DNA of 64,000 nt from Oscillospiraceae bacterium. Its GTDB lineage: Bacteria; Bacillota; Clostridia; Oscillospirales; Acutalibacteraceae. The notes under the pieces are model-generated. The model was not told the DNA's origin. It worked only from the letters and a program-made list of their open reading frames with translations, and ran no database searches. The stretch is from positions 1 to 64,000 of the forward strand of contig JAISBE010000017.1 in assembly GCA_031266365.1 (NCBI GenBank), written 5' to 3'. Both the position numbers and the translations under genes were made by a program. This document shows positions 26,895-35,622 of this stretch, piece after piece; position 1 is the first letter of the stretch, and every line of letters begins with the position of its first letter.

Positions 26895-28547
26895 ATGGAC
26901 GGATTTATGAAAAAAGATAATTTTTTAAAAGGCACACTAATGGCAACATTTTATATTGTCATAGGGAAGATAATTGGTATTATATATGTGATCCCATTTC
27001 ATAAGATTATCGGAGAAAAGGGAGGCGCTTTATACAGTTACGCATATTCAACTTATTCTATTTTTTTAAATTTATCCACGGTTGGAATTCCGCTGGCAAT
27101 CAGCAAAATTGTGAGTGAATACGATAGCAGAGGTTTTTATAGAACACAAAAAAAAATATATATTATTGCTCGAAATATAGTTATAATTGTGGCCTCCACT
27201 GCAACTTTATTACTATTTCTTCTCGCACCGTTTATTGCATGGAGCATGATGGGCGATATACCTGGCGGTAATACCGTTGGAGATATCACGTTTGTTATAA
27301 GGGTATCGGCAGCCGCACTTTTATTCGTTGCCATACTGGGGACGATGCGCGGTTTTTTGCAAGGCAATCGTTACATATCAGTTTCCTCTAGCAGCCAAGT
27401 TATTGAGCAAATTGCGAGAGTTGTTTTTGTTGTTCTTGGTAGCTATTTTGTTAAAAATGTTTTAAAGTGCAATCTCAAACAAACTGTGGGTATTGCAGTA
27501 TTTGGAGCTACTGTGGGCGCATTTGCTGCTATTATCTACTTAAAAAACAAAATATCTAAAGATAAATCTTCAAAAACTGATTATGAGGTCACCGATGAGG
27601 AAAAAAGAATCACAAATTCTTTGCTCATGAAAAAGCTTTTTATAATCACAATACCTTTTGTTATTGTTGGTATTATAGATCCTTTTTATGAGTTTGTGAA
27701 CTCATTGACTGTTGTTAAAACTTTGGTAAATAATTGCGGTTTTTCTGCGTGTGATGCAGAAAATATTAAAAGTGTTATAGGCACTTGGGGTCTAAAATTT
27801 AATGCTATAGTAATGGCGGTTGCAAGTGGTGCCACTGTTAGTGTGCTGCCAAATATTACTAAAGATATAGTTTCAAAAAATATCGATGGTATGAAAAAGA
27901 AGGTAAATAAAACATTACAGATATTAATTTACACAACTTTACCGATGGCTACAGGTTTATATTTGCTTGCACAACCGGTATGGAATATATTTTATAGTCA
28001 AAATGAGCTCGGGGTTAAGGTGTTTATGTTTAATATTTTTGTAACTATATTTTCAAGTCTGGGAATGAATATAAATGTTATTATGCAATCTTTAAATAAG
28101 TTTAAGATTGTATATATAAGCTCACTCAGTGGAGTGATTTTACATGCTATTGCCATTATTCCATTGATGATATTTTTTGATAGAATAGGTTGGGGTGCAT
28201 ATAATGGAGTGACTTTTTCGGTTATTTTAGGGCTTTCACTTTCAACATTCATTAATCTATTGAGTTTAAAAAAGATTTATAAAATAAAATACAAAAAAAC
28301 AGTACGAGAACTGGTAATATGCGTTATAGCAGTGCTGGCAATGACAGCCATCATAATTTTGTTAAAATTATTTATTCCAACCAACATCCCAAATCGAGGG
28401 TTAGCTATTTTATGTGTCGCGTTTTTCTCATTAATTGGATCTTCTATTTATATATTTATAACCTATAGTGCCAAAACAGTTGATCACATATTCGGAAAAA
28501 ATATACTCAAAAAAATCCCAATACTCAATCGATTGTCTGTAAAGTAA
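26895..28547 (+). CDS. MOP-family flippase, SpoVB/MurJ-like
   Basis: Polytopic membrane protein of 550 aa with about fourteen hydrophobic segments. The start, GTLMATFYIVIGKIIGIIYV, and YSTYSIFLNLSTVGIPLAIS match the polysaccharide biosynthesis/SpoVB group, which includes lipid II flippases such as the YtgP/Amj-type proteins. It may flip lipid II or another lipid-linked sugar; the substrate is not determined. It ends about 60 bp before the peptide cluster begins. Confidence 0.88.
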   Translation: MDGFMKKDNFLKGTLMATFYIVIGKIIGIIYVIPFHKIIGEKGGALYSYAYSTYSIFLNLSTVGIPLAISKIVSEYDSRGFYRTQKKIYIIARNIVIIVASTATLLLFLLAPFIAWSMMGDIPGGNTVGDITFVIRVSAAALLFVAILGTMRGFLQGNRYISVSSSSQVIEQIARVVFVVLGSYFVKNVLKCNLKQTVGIAVFGATVGAFAAIIYLKNKISKDKSSKTDYEVTDEEKRITNSLLMKKLFIITIPFVIVGIIDPFYEFVNSLTVVKTLVNNCGFSACDAENIKSVIGTWGLKFNAIVMAVASGATVSVLPNITKDIVSKNIDGMKKKVNKTLQILIYTTLPMATGLYLLAQPVWNIFYSQNELGVKVFMFNIFVTIFSSLGMNINVIMQSLNKFKIVYISSLSGVILHAIAIIPLMIFFDRIGWGAYNGVTFSVILGLSLSTFINLLSLKKIYKIKYKKTVRELVICVIAVLAMTAIIILLKLFIPTNIPNRGLAILCVAFFSLIGSSIYIFITYSAKTVDHIFGKNILKKIPILNRLSVK

Positions 28548-28602
28548 TAGCGCTGTACATATTATATTTTTAATTTATTTATAAAATAGTTCGAAAATAT
28601 AG

Positions 28603-28631
28603 TAGACATATAACAAAATATTATATATAAT
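28603..28631 (+). promoter_or_regulatory. Peptide-cluster promoter 1
   Basis: TAGACA (28603-28608) and TATAAT (28626-28631), 17 bp apart. The spacer TATAACAAAATATTATA and the flanks recur at the other peptide promoters. Confidence 0.8.
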
Positions 28632-28725
28632 ATACTCAATAGTGTATCTAAGATTGCGTAAAATACACTTTTGCATATGAATGGTAGCTTAAAAAACACG
28701 CTAACTTAAGAAAGGATGAATAACA

Positions 28726-29112
28726 ATGAAAAAACGAGGAAATGATGCGCACGAACTGGGAGCGAACGATGGGTAAGGCAACCTCTCCCCGCAGCTACTA
28801 ACGGACGAGGAACTCACAGCAGTCACAGGTGGTTCGTCAAGTCATGAATACAACGGGGAAGAAATAAGAGAAGCAGAAGTCATCGGAACACCGGGAGACC
28901 CAACAATTACTATCGTTTGGCCGGGGATAGGGGAGGTCACCTTCACACTTACGTCTCCAAGTAACGGCTGGGGCTACTACACATGCAACCTATGCGGGGA
29001 GGTTTGTGCTGCTTACACAGATACGTCCGATGTGACGGCCCTAGAAACAGCTGCGCGCTGTAAACACATGAGCGATATAGGGGACGGTCAAGGACGCTAC
29101 TCAACCATCTAA
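28726..29112 (+). pseudogene. Double-glycine peptide gene with a nonsense codon
   Basis: A 129-codon frame with a normal start (AAAGGATGAATAACA before ATG) and end, broken only by TAA at 28774-28776 (codon 17). The paralog at 30822 has CAA (Gln) at the same place, so one C-to-T change explains it. Downstream the frame keeps LLTDEELTAVTGG, GIGEVTF, CNLCG and GDGQGRY, so inactivation looks recent. No internal start with a ribosome-binding site is obvious after the stop. Confidence 0.85.
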
Positions 29113-29174
29113 AAACGAAAAAGTCACGGGTAAATTTTCGACCGTATAATTCATACAATAATTCAAAAATATAG

Positions 29175-29203
29175 TAGACATATAATAAAATGTTATATAT
29201 AAT
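29175..29203 (+). promoter_or_regulatory. Peptide-cluster promoter 2
   Basis: TAGACA (29175-29180) and TATAAT (29198-29203), 17 bp apart. It is the last promoter of this type before 31.2 kb, so the genes at 29298, 29778, 30304 and 30822 may form one transcript. Confidence 0.8.
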
Positions 29204-29297
29204 ATACTTAATAGTGTATCTAAATTATATAAAATAAACTTTCACAGATGAATAGGTAGCTGAAAAAAACAGGAAAATTACGAAAGGATGAATAAAA

Positions 29298-29651
29298 ATG
29301 AACAAGCGACGAAATGATACTCACAAACTGGAGGCAACCGATGAGAAAGAAGCTCGCGAACCGAAACTGCTACCGGACCAGGAACTCGAGGCAGTGTCAG
29401 GGGGTGTGACACAGACTCTAAACTACCAGGAAATTATAGGTGACCTCGGTGACCAAGTAATAATTCTAATCTACGATGATGTACCTTGGGTGAAATATGA
29501 ACTAGAAGGACCGTGTTGGATCGCCGACAGTATGGTGGTACTCGCGGTGTACCAATGCACATTATGCAGTCAGCAAATCGATCTGTCCGACTACAGTACC
29601 AATGACGCATACAAAGCTCTGAACATGCATGTTATGGAGTGCCACCAGTGA
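29298..29651 (+). CDS. Double-glycine-leader peptide with CxxC/HxxxxH core
   Basis: Peptide of 117 aa. The leader MNKRRNDTHKLEATDEKE ends LLPDQELEAVSGG at residue 36, the L-x-x-[DE]-E-L-x-x-V-x-G-G form used by C39 peptidase exporters. The core carries GDQVIILIY, a shared beta-like stretch, then CTLC and, 20 residues later, HVMECH, giving CxxC-x20-HxxxxH. This spacing could bind zinc; that is inference. It is preceded by GAAAGGATG and promoter 2. Confidence 0.8.
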   Translation: MNKRRNDTHKLEATDEKEAREPKLLPDQELEAVSGGVTQTLNYQEIIGDLGDQVIILIYDDVPWVKYELEGPCWIADSMVVLAVYQCTLCSQQIDLSDYSTNDAYKALNMHVMECHQ

Positions 29652-29777
29652 GCTCTAACAGACCAGAAGAACCTATAATGACACTAGCGAAAAAATATCG
29701 GCAACGAATGCCCGTATGTAAACACCCAGCACTGAAAAACAAAACACATCAAGCCCTTAAAGGAAGGATGAATAACA

Positions 29778-30179
29778 ATGAACACACAAAGACATGATAA
29801 GCACGAACTAAGAAAAAACGCTGATACAAACAATCACACCCCGCAAGTGCTAACAGACGCGGAACTAACAGCGGTGACAGGGGGTGGAACACCGACACTA
29901 CACACCAACGAAGTTAAACCGACGGAAACTATAGGTGTCGTCGGGGACCAGATAATTATTCTGATCTACAGTGGCGTAGGATCGGTAACTTACGAGCTAC
30001 ACAAAGCGTACTACCGTGGTACAGAAATGGTAAACGACGCATTGTATCGATGCACGCTATGCGGAGACAAAATACACCAATTTGAATCCGACCGTACCTA
30101 TGGATATTACCGCTCGCTTGATATCCATGCTGCTGGTAGTCACCTGTGCTACGGGGGTGATGGGGAAGGGCTGTACTAA
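29778..30179 (+). CDS. Double-glycine-leader peptide with CxxC/HxxxxH core
   Basis: Peptide of 133 aa. The leader ends LTDAELTAVTGG at residue 36. The core has IGVVGDQIIILIYSGVGSVT, close to its neighbours, then YRCTLCG with HAAGSH 21 residues on (CxxC-x21-HxxxxH), and the tail GGDGEGLY. The leader start MNTQRHDKHEL differs more than others. It has its own AAGGATG ribosome-binding site but no nearby promoter of the repeated type, so it is probably expressed with the gene upstream. Function unknown. Confidence 0.8.
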   Translation: MNTQRHDKHELRKNADTNNHTPQVLTDAELTAVTGGGTPTLHTNEVKPTETIGVVGDQIIILIYSGVGSVTYELHKAYYRGTEMVNDALYRCTLCGDKIHQFESDRTYGYYRSLDIHAAGSHLCYGGDGEGLY

Positions 30180-30303
30180 ATAAGATAATTAGCAATGGGA
30201 CACCAATATCTAAGAGATAGGTTGATCAATACAAACAGATGTAATTGGCCAGAAAAACTAACCTGACCAAGACAGGTAACTAACGAAATGAGGAATACAA
30301 AAA

Positions 30304-30657
30304 ATGAAAAAACGAGAACATAATACTCACAAACTACTACCCAATGACGATCAAGGTATCCTCTCTCCGCAACTACTAACCGAAGAAGAACTCGTGGCGG
30401 TAACTGGCGGATCAACATCGGAAAGTGACGTCGACGCAACCAAACCGATGATTGTCGCTGGAGAAATATGGGACGACCAAATAATCATATTCCTTCCTGG
30501 TGAAGGCGAGCTAACGCTCACTATACAAATCATCAACTACTCCTGGAACTTCCCCTACTACACCGACGGAGTGTGCAGCCGGTCAGAGCCAGCGCCAGAT
30601 GAGAGCGCACTGCTAAGCTTCTGGGCACAACACTACCGACAAAACCACTACAACTAA
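30304..30657 (+). CDS. Double-glycine-leader peptide with degenerate Cys/His core
   Basis: Peptide of 117 aa. The leader MKKREHNTHKLLPNDDQG ends LTEEELVAVTGG at residue 36. The core keeps the shared IIIFLPGEGELT stretch and ends QHYRQNHYN, so the HxxxxH pair is present. Only one cysteine of the CxxC pair remains (DGVCSRS), and the GDGxGRY tail is missing. It may have lost metal binding or adopted another use. GAAATGAGGA precedes the ATG. Confidence 0.75.
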   Translation: MKKREHNTHKLLPNDDQGILSPQLLTEEELVAVTGGSTSESDVDATKPMIVAGEIWDDQIIIFLPGEGELTLTIQIINYSWNFPYYTDGVCSRSEPAPDESALLSFWAQHYRQNHYN

Positions 30658-30821
30658 GTGCAGATCGAGCCGCTCCAAATGCGAGAACAAGGACTGAGTA
30701 CCAAACTGGAAAGTGAACTAACGACTTATACAGCACCCCGCACGCCACGGTTAGCGAAAAATCAGACACGGGTATACATAGAACTTAATGAACAATGATA
30801 TTTACGAAAGGATGAATAACA

Positions 30822-31196
30822 ATGAAAAAACGAGGAAATGATACGCATCAACTGGCAGCGAACGATGGGCAAGGCACCCTCCCCACGCACCTACTAACGG
30901 ACGCCCACCTTGCCATGGTACATGGGGGTGCGTCATCCACTGACCTATTACAAGAACGACCGCGACCGACAGTCCAAGGAAAGGCAGGGGACGACTACCT
31001 TGAACTACTATATCCAGGCATAGGTGCCGTTGAATGGCGGAAAAATTACCAGCACCAGGGGACTATATGGTACCTTTGCCTATCGTGCACATGGTTAGAG
31101 CAATGCGATGAGAATGAGCTCGTAATAGATCCCTTAGATAAACACTCTTGGAATGCTCATCTAGGGGATGAAGGAGACGGAAATGGGCGCTACTAG
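30822..31196 (+). CDS. Double-glycine-leader peptide with CxxC/HxxxxH core
   Basis: Peptide of 124 aa. The leader MKKRGNDTHQLAANDGQG ends LTDAHLAMVHGG, in which the usual Glu before Leu is His, so processing could differ. The core has GDDYLELLYPGIGAVEW, then YLCLSC and 18 residues later HSWNAH, followed by LGDEGDGNGRY. Nearest relatives are the intact genes at 31391 and 32405, which share the spacing and tail. Confidence 0.8.
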   Translation: MKKRGNDTHQLAANDGQGTLPTHLLTDAHLAMVHGGASSTDLLQERPRPTVQGKAGDDYLELLYPGIGAVEWRKNYQHQGTIWYLCLSCTWLEQCDENELVIDPLDKHSWNAHLGDEGDGNGRY

Positions 31197-31267
31197 AAAG
31201 CCTAGGCCTAAACGGCTACCGTGTAAAGTTCAGACCATATAATTTATACAATAATTCAAACATATAG

Positions 31268-31296
31268 TAGATATATAACAAAATATTACATATAAT
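31268..31296 (+). promoter_or_regulatory. Peptide-cluster promoter 3
   Basis: TAGATA (31268-31273) and TATAAT (31291-31296), 17 bp apart, with the shared spacer and the downstream AGGTAGCTGAGAAAAACAGG leader. Confidence 0.8.
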
Positions 31297-31390
31297 ATAC
31301 TTAAAAGTATATCTAACTTATATAAAATAAATTTTCGCAGATGAATAGGTAGCTGAGAAAAACAGGAAAATTACGAAAGGATAAATAAAA

Positions 31391-31768
31391 ATGAAAAAAC
31401 GACGAAATGATACTCACAAACTGGAAGCAAACGATGAGAAAGATGCTCGCGAACCGAAACTGCTACCCGACGAAGAACTCACAGAGGTCACGGGGGGTGG
31501 AAAATATACATTCCAAGGATATGACATACCATTGCCCACCGTGTTAGGCGAACCAAGAGACCAAACAATTACGCTGATGTACCCACCCATAGGCGAAGTC
31601 ACTTGGACATTGAAACAAATTAGTTCAGACAGAGCGTTTCGCACATGTGGTATCTGCGGGAAGGTGTGCTTCCACCATATACCCCCTCTAGAGTGGGCAG
31701 AATGTGACACTCACTCTCTAATAGCTCACCTAGGAGACGAAGGCGATGGACAAGGCAGGTACCAGTAA
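31391..31768 (+). CDS. Double-glycine-leader peptide with CxxC/HxxxxH core
   Basis: Peptide of 125 aa. The leader MKKRRNDTHKLEANDEKD, very similar to that at 29298, ends LLPDEELTEVTGG at residue 36. The core has DQTITLMYPPIGEVTWTL, CGICGKVC, then HSLIAH 18 residues after the CxxC, and LGDEGDGQGRYQ. Two extra cysteines lie between the pairs. The leader matches one gene while the core tail matches others, suggesting leader and core have been shuffled by recombination. Confidence 0.8.
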   Translation: MKKRRNDTHKLEANDEKDAREPKLLPDEELTEVTGGGKYTFQGYDIPLPTVLGEPRDQTITLMYPPIGEVTWTLKQISSDRAFRTCGICGKVCFHHIPPLEWAECDTHSLIAHLGDEGDGQGRYQ

Positions 31769-31798
31769 ATCATCTTATAAAATAATTCAAAAATATAG

Positions 31799-31827
31799 TA
31801 GACATATAACAAAATATTATATATAAT
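31799..31827 (+). promoter_or_regulatory. Peptide-cluster promoter 4
   Basis: TAGACA (31799-31804) and TATAAT (31822-31827), 17 bp apart. About 120 bp from here to the next start codon is nearly identical to the leader after promoter 3. A degenerate copy lacking a clear -35 is near 32290. Confidence 0.8.
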
Positions 31828-31923
31828 ATACTTAAAAGTATATCTAACTTATATAAAATAAATTTTCGCAGATGAATAGGTAGCTGAGAAAAACAGGAAA
31901 ATTACGAAAGGATGAATACAAAA

Positions 31924-32169
31924 ATGAAAAAACGCAAACAAAGTGACACCAACGCTGAAACGAGCGGCTCTGCGTCACCGGCTGGTGATTTGCGACTCCT
32001 AAGTGATGATGAACTCTGTAGCATCGCCGGTGGAGACGACAAGATAGACAAAATAACACTAAATGGTGTGGCCTACAGGGCCAACCAGATCATAGGCTAC
32101 TATCTATGTCTACGATGCGGAACGACGCAGACGTATGGGCGACTAGCGACACATCAACACTCAACCTAG
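31924..32169 (+). CDS. Short double-glycine-leader peptide
   Basis: Peptide of 81 aa, the shortest of the cluster. The start at 31924 matches the position used by its relatives; an ATG 12 bp upstream overlaps the ribosome-binding region. The leader ends LLSDDELCSIAGG. The core is about 45 aa: LNGVAYRANQIIGYYLCLRC, then HQH 11 residues later. NGVAYR resembles the G-[VI]-x-[WYF]-[KRQ] motif of the other peptide family at 37-39 kb, so this gene may bridge the two. Confidence 0.75.
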   Translation: MKKRKQSDTNAETSGSASPAGDLRLLSDDELCSIAGGDDKIDKITLNGVAYRANQIIGYYLCLRCGTTQTYGRLATHQHST

Positions 32170-32404
32170 CCTGACTACGAATCTCACGCGACGCCGAAAG
32201 ACGACTCGGGACACGATGAATACAGGATTAGATTAGACAACAGTGTAGCGAAACAACCGTGTCCTACAGCTAGATGGATCCGCAGATTATGATATATAAA
32301 ATACTTAAAAAAATATCTAATAAATACAAAATCAAGTCAGATAAATTATTATAGCGGAATGGTAGCTTAAACAAACAACGCTAATTACGAAGGGATGAAT
32401 AAAA

Positions 32405-32788
32405 ATGAGCAAGCGAGGAAATGATACGCACGAACTGGAAGCGGACGCTGAGACAGGCAACCTCGCTCCGCAGCTACTAACCGAAGACGAACTCGCGCCT
32501 GTGACTGGCGGGACATCGACCTACCATGGCGCGAGTATTGGTCCGCCGAGGGTATATGGCGAGCTGGGAGACGACCAAATAATCATAAGCTATCCAGAGA
32601 TCGGACGAGTCCCGTTTTATTTGTACGAAAACAACGATACGAACGCTGTCTACCAATGTGGCATGTGTGCAGATAGGTTTATTGCACAAATAGGCACGGC
32701 GGATGTGGACTTATTAAGTGACCACACTGTTACTTTCCACCTAGGCGACGGAGGTGACGGGCAAGGGCGGCACCGCAAAATTAGTTGA
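32405..32788 (+). CDS. Double-glycine-leader peptide with CxxC/HxxxxH core
   Basis: Peptide of 127 aa, last of the cluster. The leader MSKRGNDTHELEADAETG ends LTEDELAPVTGG at residue 36. The core has GDDQIIISYPEIGRVPFYL, then YQCGMC and 18 residues later HTVTFH, followed by LGDGGDGQGRH. The ribosome-binding site is CGAAGGGATG. It is followed by a convergent pseudouridine synthase gene; no transporter gene is adjacent. Confidence 0.8.
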   Translation: MSKRGNDTHELEADAETGNLAPQLLTEDELAPVTGGTSTYHGASIGPPRVYGELGDDQIIISYPEIGRVPFYLYENNDTNAVYQCGMCADRFIAQIGTADVDLLSDHTVTFHLGDGGDGQGRHRKIS

Positions 32789-32897
32789 CGTAAAACAAAA
32801 TATAATATACATAACAATTCCTGATGACCTGTAGCAATTAATACATTTGTAATCCACGAAATAAAATCTTAGTCAAACATAATTACAATGCTTACTA

Positions 32898-33608
32898 CTA
32901 ATGCAATCCCAGTTGCATTAATTCCGAAATCGTGAGTTTTCGGAAACTTCCTGGGCGCAGCATTCCTAATTTTACGTTGCCGATAGATATTCGCTTTAAT
33001 CTTTTTACCTCTAAACCCAGCTCCTCGCATATTTTTCTAATTTGACGATTTTTTCCCTCAAATAAAGTAATATTAAGAACGGTTCTCCCCTCCTCTGCAC
33101 GCACCACAAGTGCCTGCGCAGGTTGAGTTTTGTTTCCGTCGATAATCATACCAGCCCTGATTTTGTCTAATTTATCCTGCTCAACATGCTGCTTAACCGT
33201 CACTCTATACGTTCGAGGCACATGATTTGACGGATGCATTAACTTGTTTGCAAAATCGCCGTCATTTGTCATTAAAAGCAACCCTTCAGAATCTTTATCC
33301 AATCGCCCAATAGGATAGATCCGGTTTGGTATGTTTTTTACCAAATCGCTCACGTTTTTTCTATCTCTCTCATCGTGCATTGTGGTTATGTATCCGCGCG
33401 GTTTATAGAGCATAACATAATATTTCTCGTCTTTTATAGCAACTGGTTTGTCAAATATTGTTATTCTATCTCTTTGCGGATCAACTTTATCTCCAATTTT
33501 TGCACAAACTTCGTTAACTTTTATCTTCCCTGCCTTTATTAAAAGCTCAACTTTTCTTCTCGAAGCGACGCCACACCCAGCAAGGATTTTTTGCAATCTT
33601 ATTTTCAT
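32898..33608 (-). CDS. rRNA pseudouridine synthase, RsuA/RluB family
   Basis: Modifies a uridine in rRNA; 236 aa. The N-terminal S4 RNA-binding domain (MKIRLQKILAGCGVASRRKV) is followed by the catalytic domain, where the aspartate is in GRLDKDSEGLLLMTNDG. NRQIRKICEELGLEVKRLKR is the usual late motif. RluB-type specificity (23S) is likely in Firmicutes but not proven here. Confidence 0.93.
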   Translation of the reverse strand: MKIRLQKILAGCGVASRRKVELLIKAGKIKVNEVCAKIGDKVDPQRDRITIFDKPVAIKDEKYYVMLYKPRGYITTMHDERDRKNVSDLVKNIPNRIYPIGRLDKDSEGLLLMTNDGDFANKLMHPSNHVPRTYRVTVKQHVEQDKLDKIRAGMIIDGNKTQPAQALVVRAEEGRTVLNITLFEGKNRQIRKICEELGLEVKRLKRISIGNVKLGMLRPGSFRKLTISELMQLGLH

Positions 33609-33718
33609 CTATAGGCACCTACCAGTATTATTTCCTCAGCTACAAAAGCGAAAGTACACAATACCGCGTTCAATGGCATATTAACCTGGATATTAATATA
33701 AATCAAATGAGAATAATC

Positions 33719-34126
33719 TTAAGAATTTACTTTTTCCTGTTTTGCTTCAGAATCTTTTTCAGATTTTTTGAATAAAGATTTAATTTTGTCAATAAAATCT
33801 GGTATCATTTCTATCGCTTTATCCACAGAGCTATGAAAAGGTTCTACTTGCAAAAGCTTCACGTCACTCCCGTTCACTGTTAAAATAGCTACGGGAATTA
33901 TGGTTATGCCCGCGCCACTACCACCACCAAATAGATCCTTCGATTCCGACTTATTAGGAAAATCAGAACCTCCAGAAGCGAAGCCGTAAGTCACTTTAGA
34001 GAGTGGAATTATTGTTGTTCCCGCAGATGTTAAAATGGGCTCCCCCACAATCGTGTTTACATCGACCATCTCGCGGATTTTCTGCATAGTGACCGACATA
34101 ATGCTTTCAATTGGATGTTCGCTCAT
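33719..34126 (-). CDS. ytfJ: YtfJ/GerW family sporulation-associated protein
   Basis: Protein of 135 aa from the ATG at 34126, which has AAAAGGTGTG upstream; a GTG 12 bp earlier is less likely. Characteristic segments are HPIESIMSVTMQKIREMVD, GTTIIPLSKVTYGFASGG and GGGSGAGITIIPVAIL. In Bacillus the family is linked to spore germination. It follows a DUF2953 gene, the conserved neighbour in spore-formers, which hints at a spore-forming ancestry. Confidence 0.9.
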   Translation of the reverse strand: MSEHPIESIMSVTMQKIREMVDVNTIVGEPILTSAGTTIIPLSKVTYGFASGGSDFPNKSESKDLFGGGSGAGITIIPVAILTVNGSDVKLLQVEPFHSSVDKAIEMIPDFIDKIKSLFKKSEKDSEAKQEKVNS

Positions 34127-34141
34127 ATTTTCACACACCTT

Positions 34142-34771
34142 TTATCTTTTGTTTTTTAATTTAACATCCGAAATTGCTCTATTTTTTTGTGATTTTTTAA
34201 AAGTAATGTATGTAATAATGCCATATATTACTTGTTTAAATATTATAAACAAAATTGTTCCTAGACGTACGCGTATTTTAGTTTGAAATTTTAATTTTGA
34301 TTGCTTGGCATTAAAATCGGGATAAATGCGGATTTTAAAATTCTTCATTTTTTTGTTTTTAAAAAGTATTTGTAGCAATGGGTAAATAGTTGTGCATATT
34401 TTTCCATAAAGAATGCCGATTTCAGCACTATCATCCCCTCCGACTATGAATTTAAGGTTGAGCTCATCAAAAAAAACACGCGACCATATTTCAGATGTCC
34501 CATTAATTATTGAATGAATCATTTTTTTTATAAATACGATAAGTTTGCCTATATTTTCTTTTTTTATACGCTCAAAATTAGTTTTTTTCTTCTTTGAAAT
34601 TTTTTTACCTTTTTTTAATTTTTCTTTCTTCGCTTTTTTAGATACTAATTCATACCTAAAAAATAAAAATCCAATTTTCAAGTATAAAGAATCTTCAAAA
34701 CTTATCATTATGCGAACATAATTCATCAGCAAAACTATAAAAAAAGCAAAAAGTAAAAAACAAAAAAACAT
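34142..34771 (-). CDS. DUF2953 domain protein
   Basis: Protein of 209 aa. An N-terminal membrane helix (MFFCFLLFAFFIVLLMNYV) is followed by a very Lys-rich segment (about 45-70) and a C-terminal region with FFDELNLKFIVGGDDSAEIG and IYPDF, typical of DUF2953. The ATG at 34771 overlaps the protease stop as TAATG and has AGGAAG upstream, so translational coupling is likely. Function unknown; usually found beside ytfJ. Confidence 0.85.
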   Translation of the reverse strand: MFFCFLLFAFFIVLLMNYVRIMISFEDSLYLKIGFLFFRYELVSKKAKKEKLKKGKKISKKKKTNFERIKKENIGKLIVFIKKMIHSIINGTSEIWSRVFFDELNLKFIVGGDDSAEIGILYGKICTTIYPLLQILFKNKKMKNFKIRIYPDFNAKQSKLKFQTKIRVRLGTILFIIFKQVIYGIITYITFKKSQKNRAISDVKLKNKR

Positions 34772-35457
34772 TAACATCTTCCTAAATAAAAAGGTAATTT
34801 TGTTACCCAAACGATAAGCCTAACGCACGCCTCTCTTAGATTAATAAGAGAGCTGCCATTGCCATAAACAAATCCTCTAAATAGCAACAGCATCCCTAAA
34901 ATCGAAATATACCGCTCATAGTAATAATATTGGTATAAAATTCTCTCAGGAAGAAAAGCGATCAACACCCTTGAGCCATCTAAAGGCGGAATAGGAATAA
35001 GATTAAATATTGCCAACGAAACGTTGATTGCAAGATAATGAGAAAGAAATAAATTTAATAAATTAAAAATAAAAGGATCAAAAAAGCCCTGGAATACACA
35101 TATTAAATTAAGCAACACCCCTCCAACAAGTGCTGCCAAAAAATTTGCAGCAGGTCCTGCAAGGGCGGTGAGTGCCATTCCCCATTTTGGATTTTTAAAA
35201 TATCTGCTATCCACAGGAACAGGTTTCGCCCAACCAAACCCAAATAAAAGAAGCCCTATCGCGCCGATTGGATCTATATGCGCCAAAGGATTCAAACTAA
35301 GTCTTCCCATATATTTTGCAGATTTATCCCCTAATTTATAAGCAGCTAAACCATGGGCATATTCATGCAGCGGAATTATAAAAAAAGCGGTTAAAACTCT
35401 AACGATTAATCCTATAAAAATATCAGCAAATTCAATTTTATTATGTAAAAACCACAT
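34771..35457 (-). CDS. Site-2 protease family (M50) membrane protein
   Basis: Intramembrane zinc metalloprotease-like protein of 228 aa with about five hydrophobic segments. The HExxH zinc motif is in IPLHEYAHGLAAYKLGD, and the second metal region in NLIPIPPLDGSRV. Short clostridial members of this type precede DUF2953/ytfJ and often scpAB, which is absent here. The substrate is unknown. Confidence 0.9.
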   Translation of the reverse strand: MWFLHNKIEFADIFIGLIVRVLTAFFIIPLHEYAHGLAAYKLGDKSAKYMGRLSLNPLAHIDPIGAIGLLLFGFGWAKPVPVDSRYFKNPKWGMALTALAGPAANFLAALVGGVLLNLICVFQGFFDPFIFNLLNLFLSHYLAINVSLAIFNLIPIPPLDGSRVLIAFLPERILYQYYYYERYISILGMLLLFRGFVYGNGSSLINLREACVRLIVWVTKLPFYLGRC

Positions 35458-35543
35458 ATAAAACTTCCTATTTTTCCAAAATTAACAAGTTTTCAAGATT
35501 TATTCAATCATATATTAACTAATAAATATTATAACCTTTACCG

Positions 35544-35585
35544 CAAAAAAACACAAGTTTTATAAACTCAAAGAGTATAAAACTT
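35544..35585 (-). terminator. Rho-independent terminator of the glycosyltransferase gene
   Basis: AAGTTTTATA (35555-35564) pairs with TATAAAACTT (35576-35585). Read leftward the stem is followed by a T-run (A-run at 35544-35551 on the plus strand). It lies just downstream of the glycosyltransferase stop. Confidence 0.8.
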
Positions 35586-35622
35586 ATGTTTTAAGTTGTT
35601 TTAAATTAAAAAAGTTAATATT

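Noticed and set aside
28603..32788. CRISPR-like array because of regularly repeated sequence
   Set aside because: The repeats are promoter/leader stretches over 100 bp long, spaced by coding sequence of several hundred bp. There are no short direct repeats with uniform spacers and no cas genes.
28726..32788. Nif11-type or lanthipeptide precursor cluster
   Set aside because: The leaders end in double glycine, but no modification enzyme, cyclase or radical SAM gene is nearby, and the cores lack the Ser/Thr-Cys patterns of lanthipeptides. Kept as an unassigned double-glycine family.
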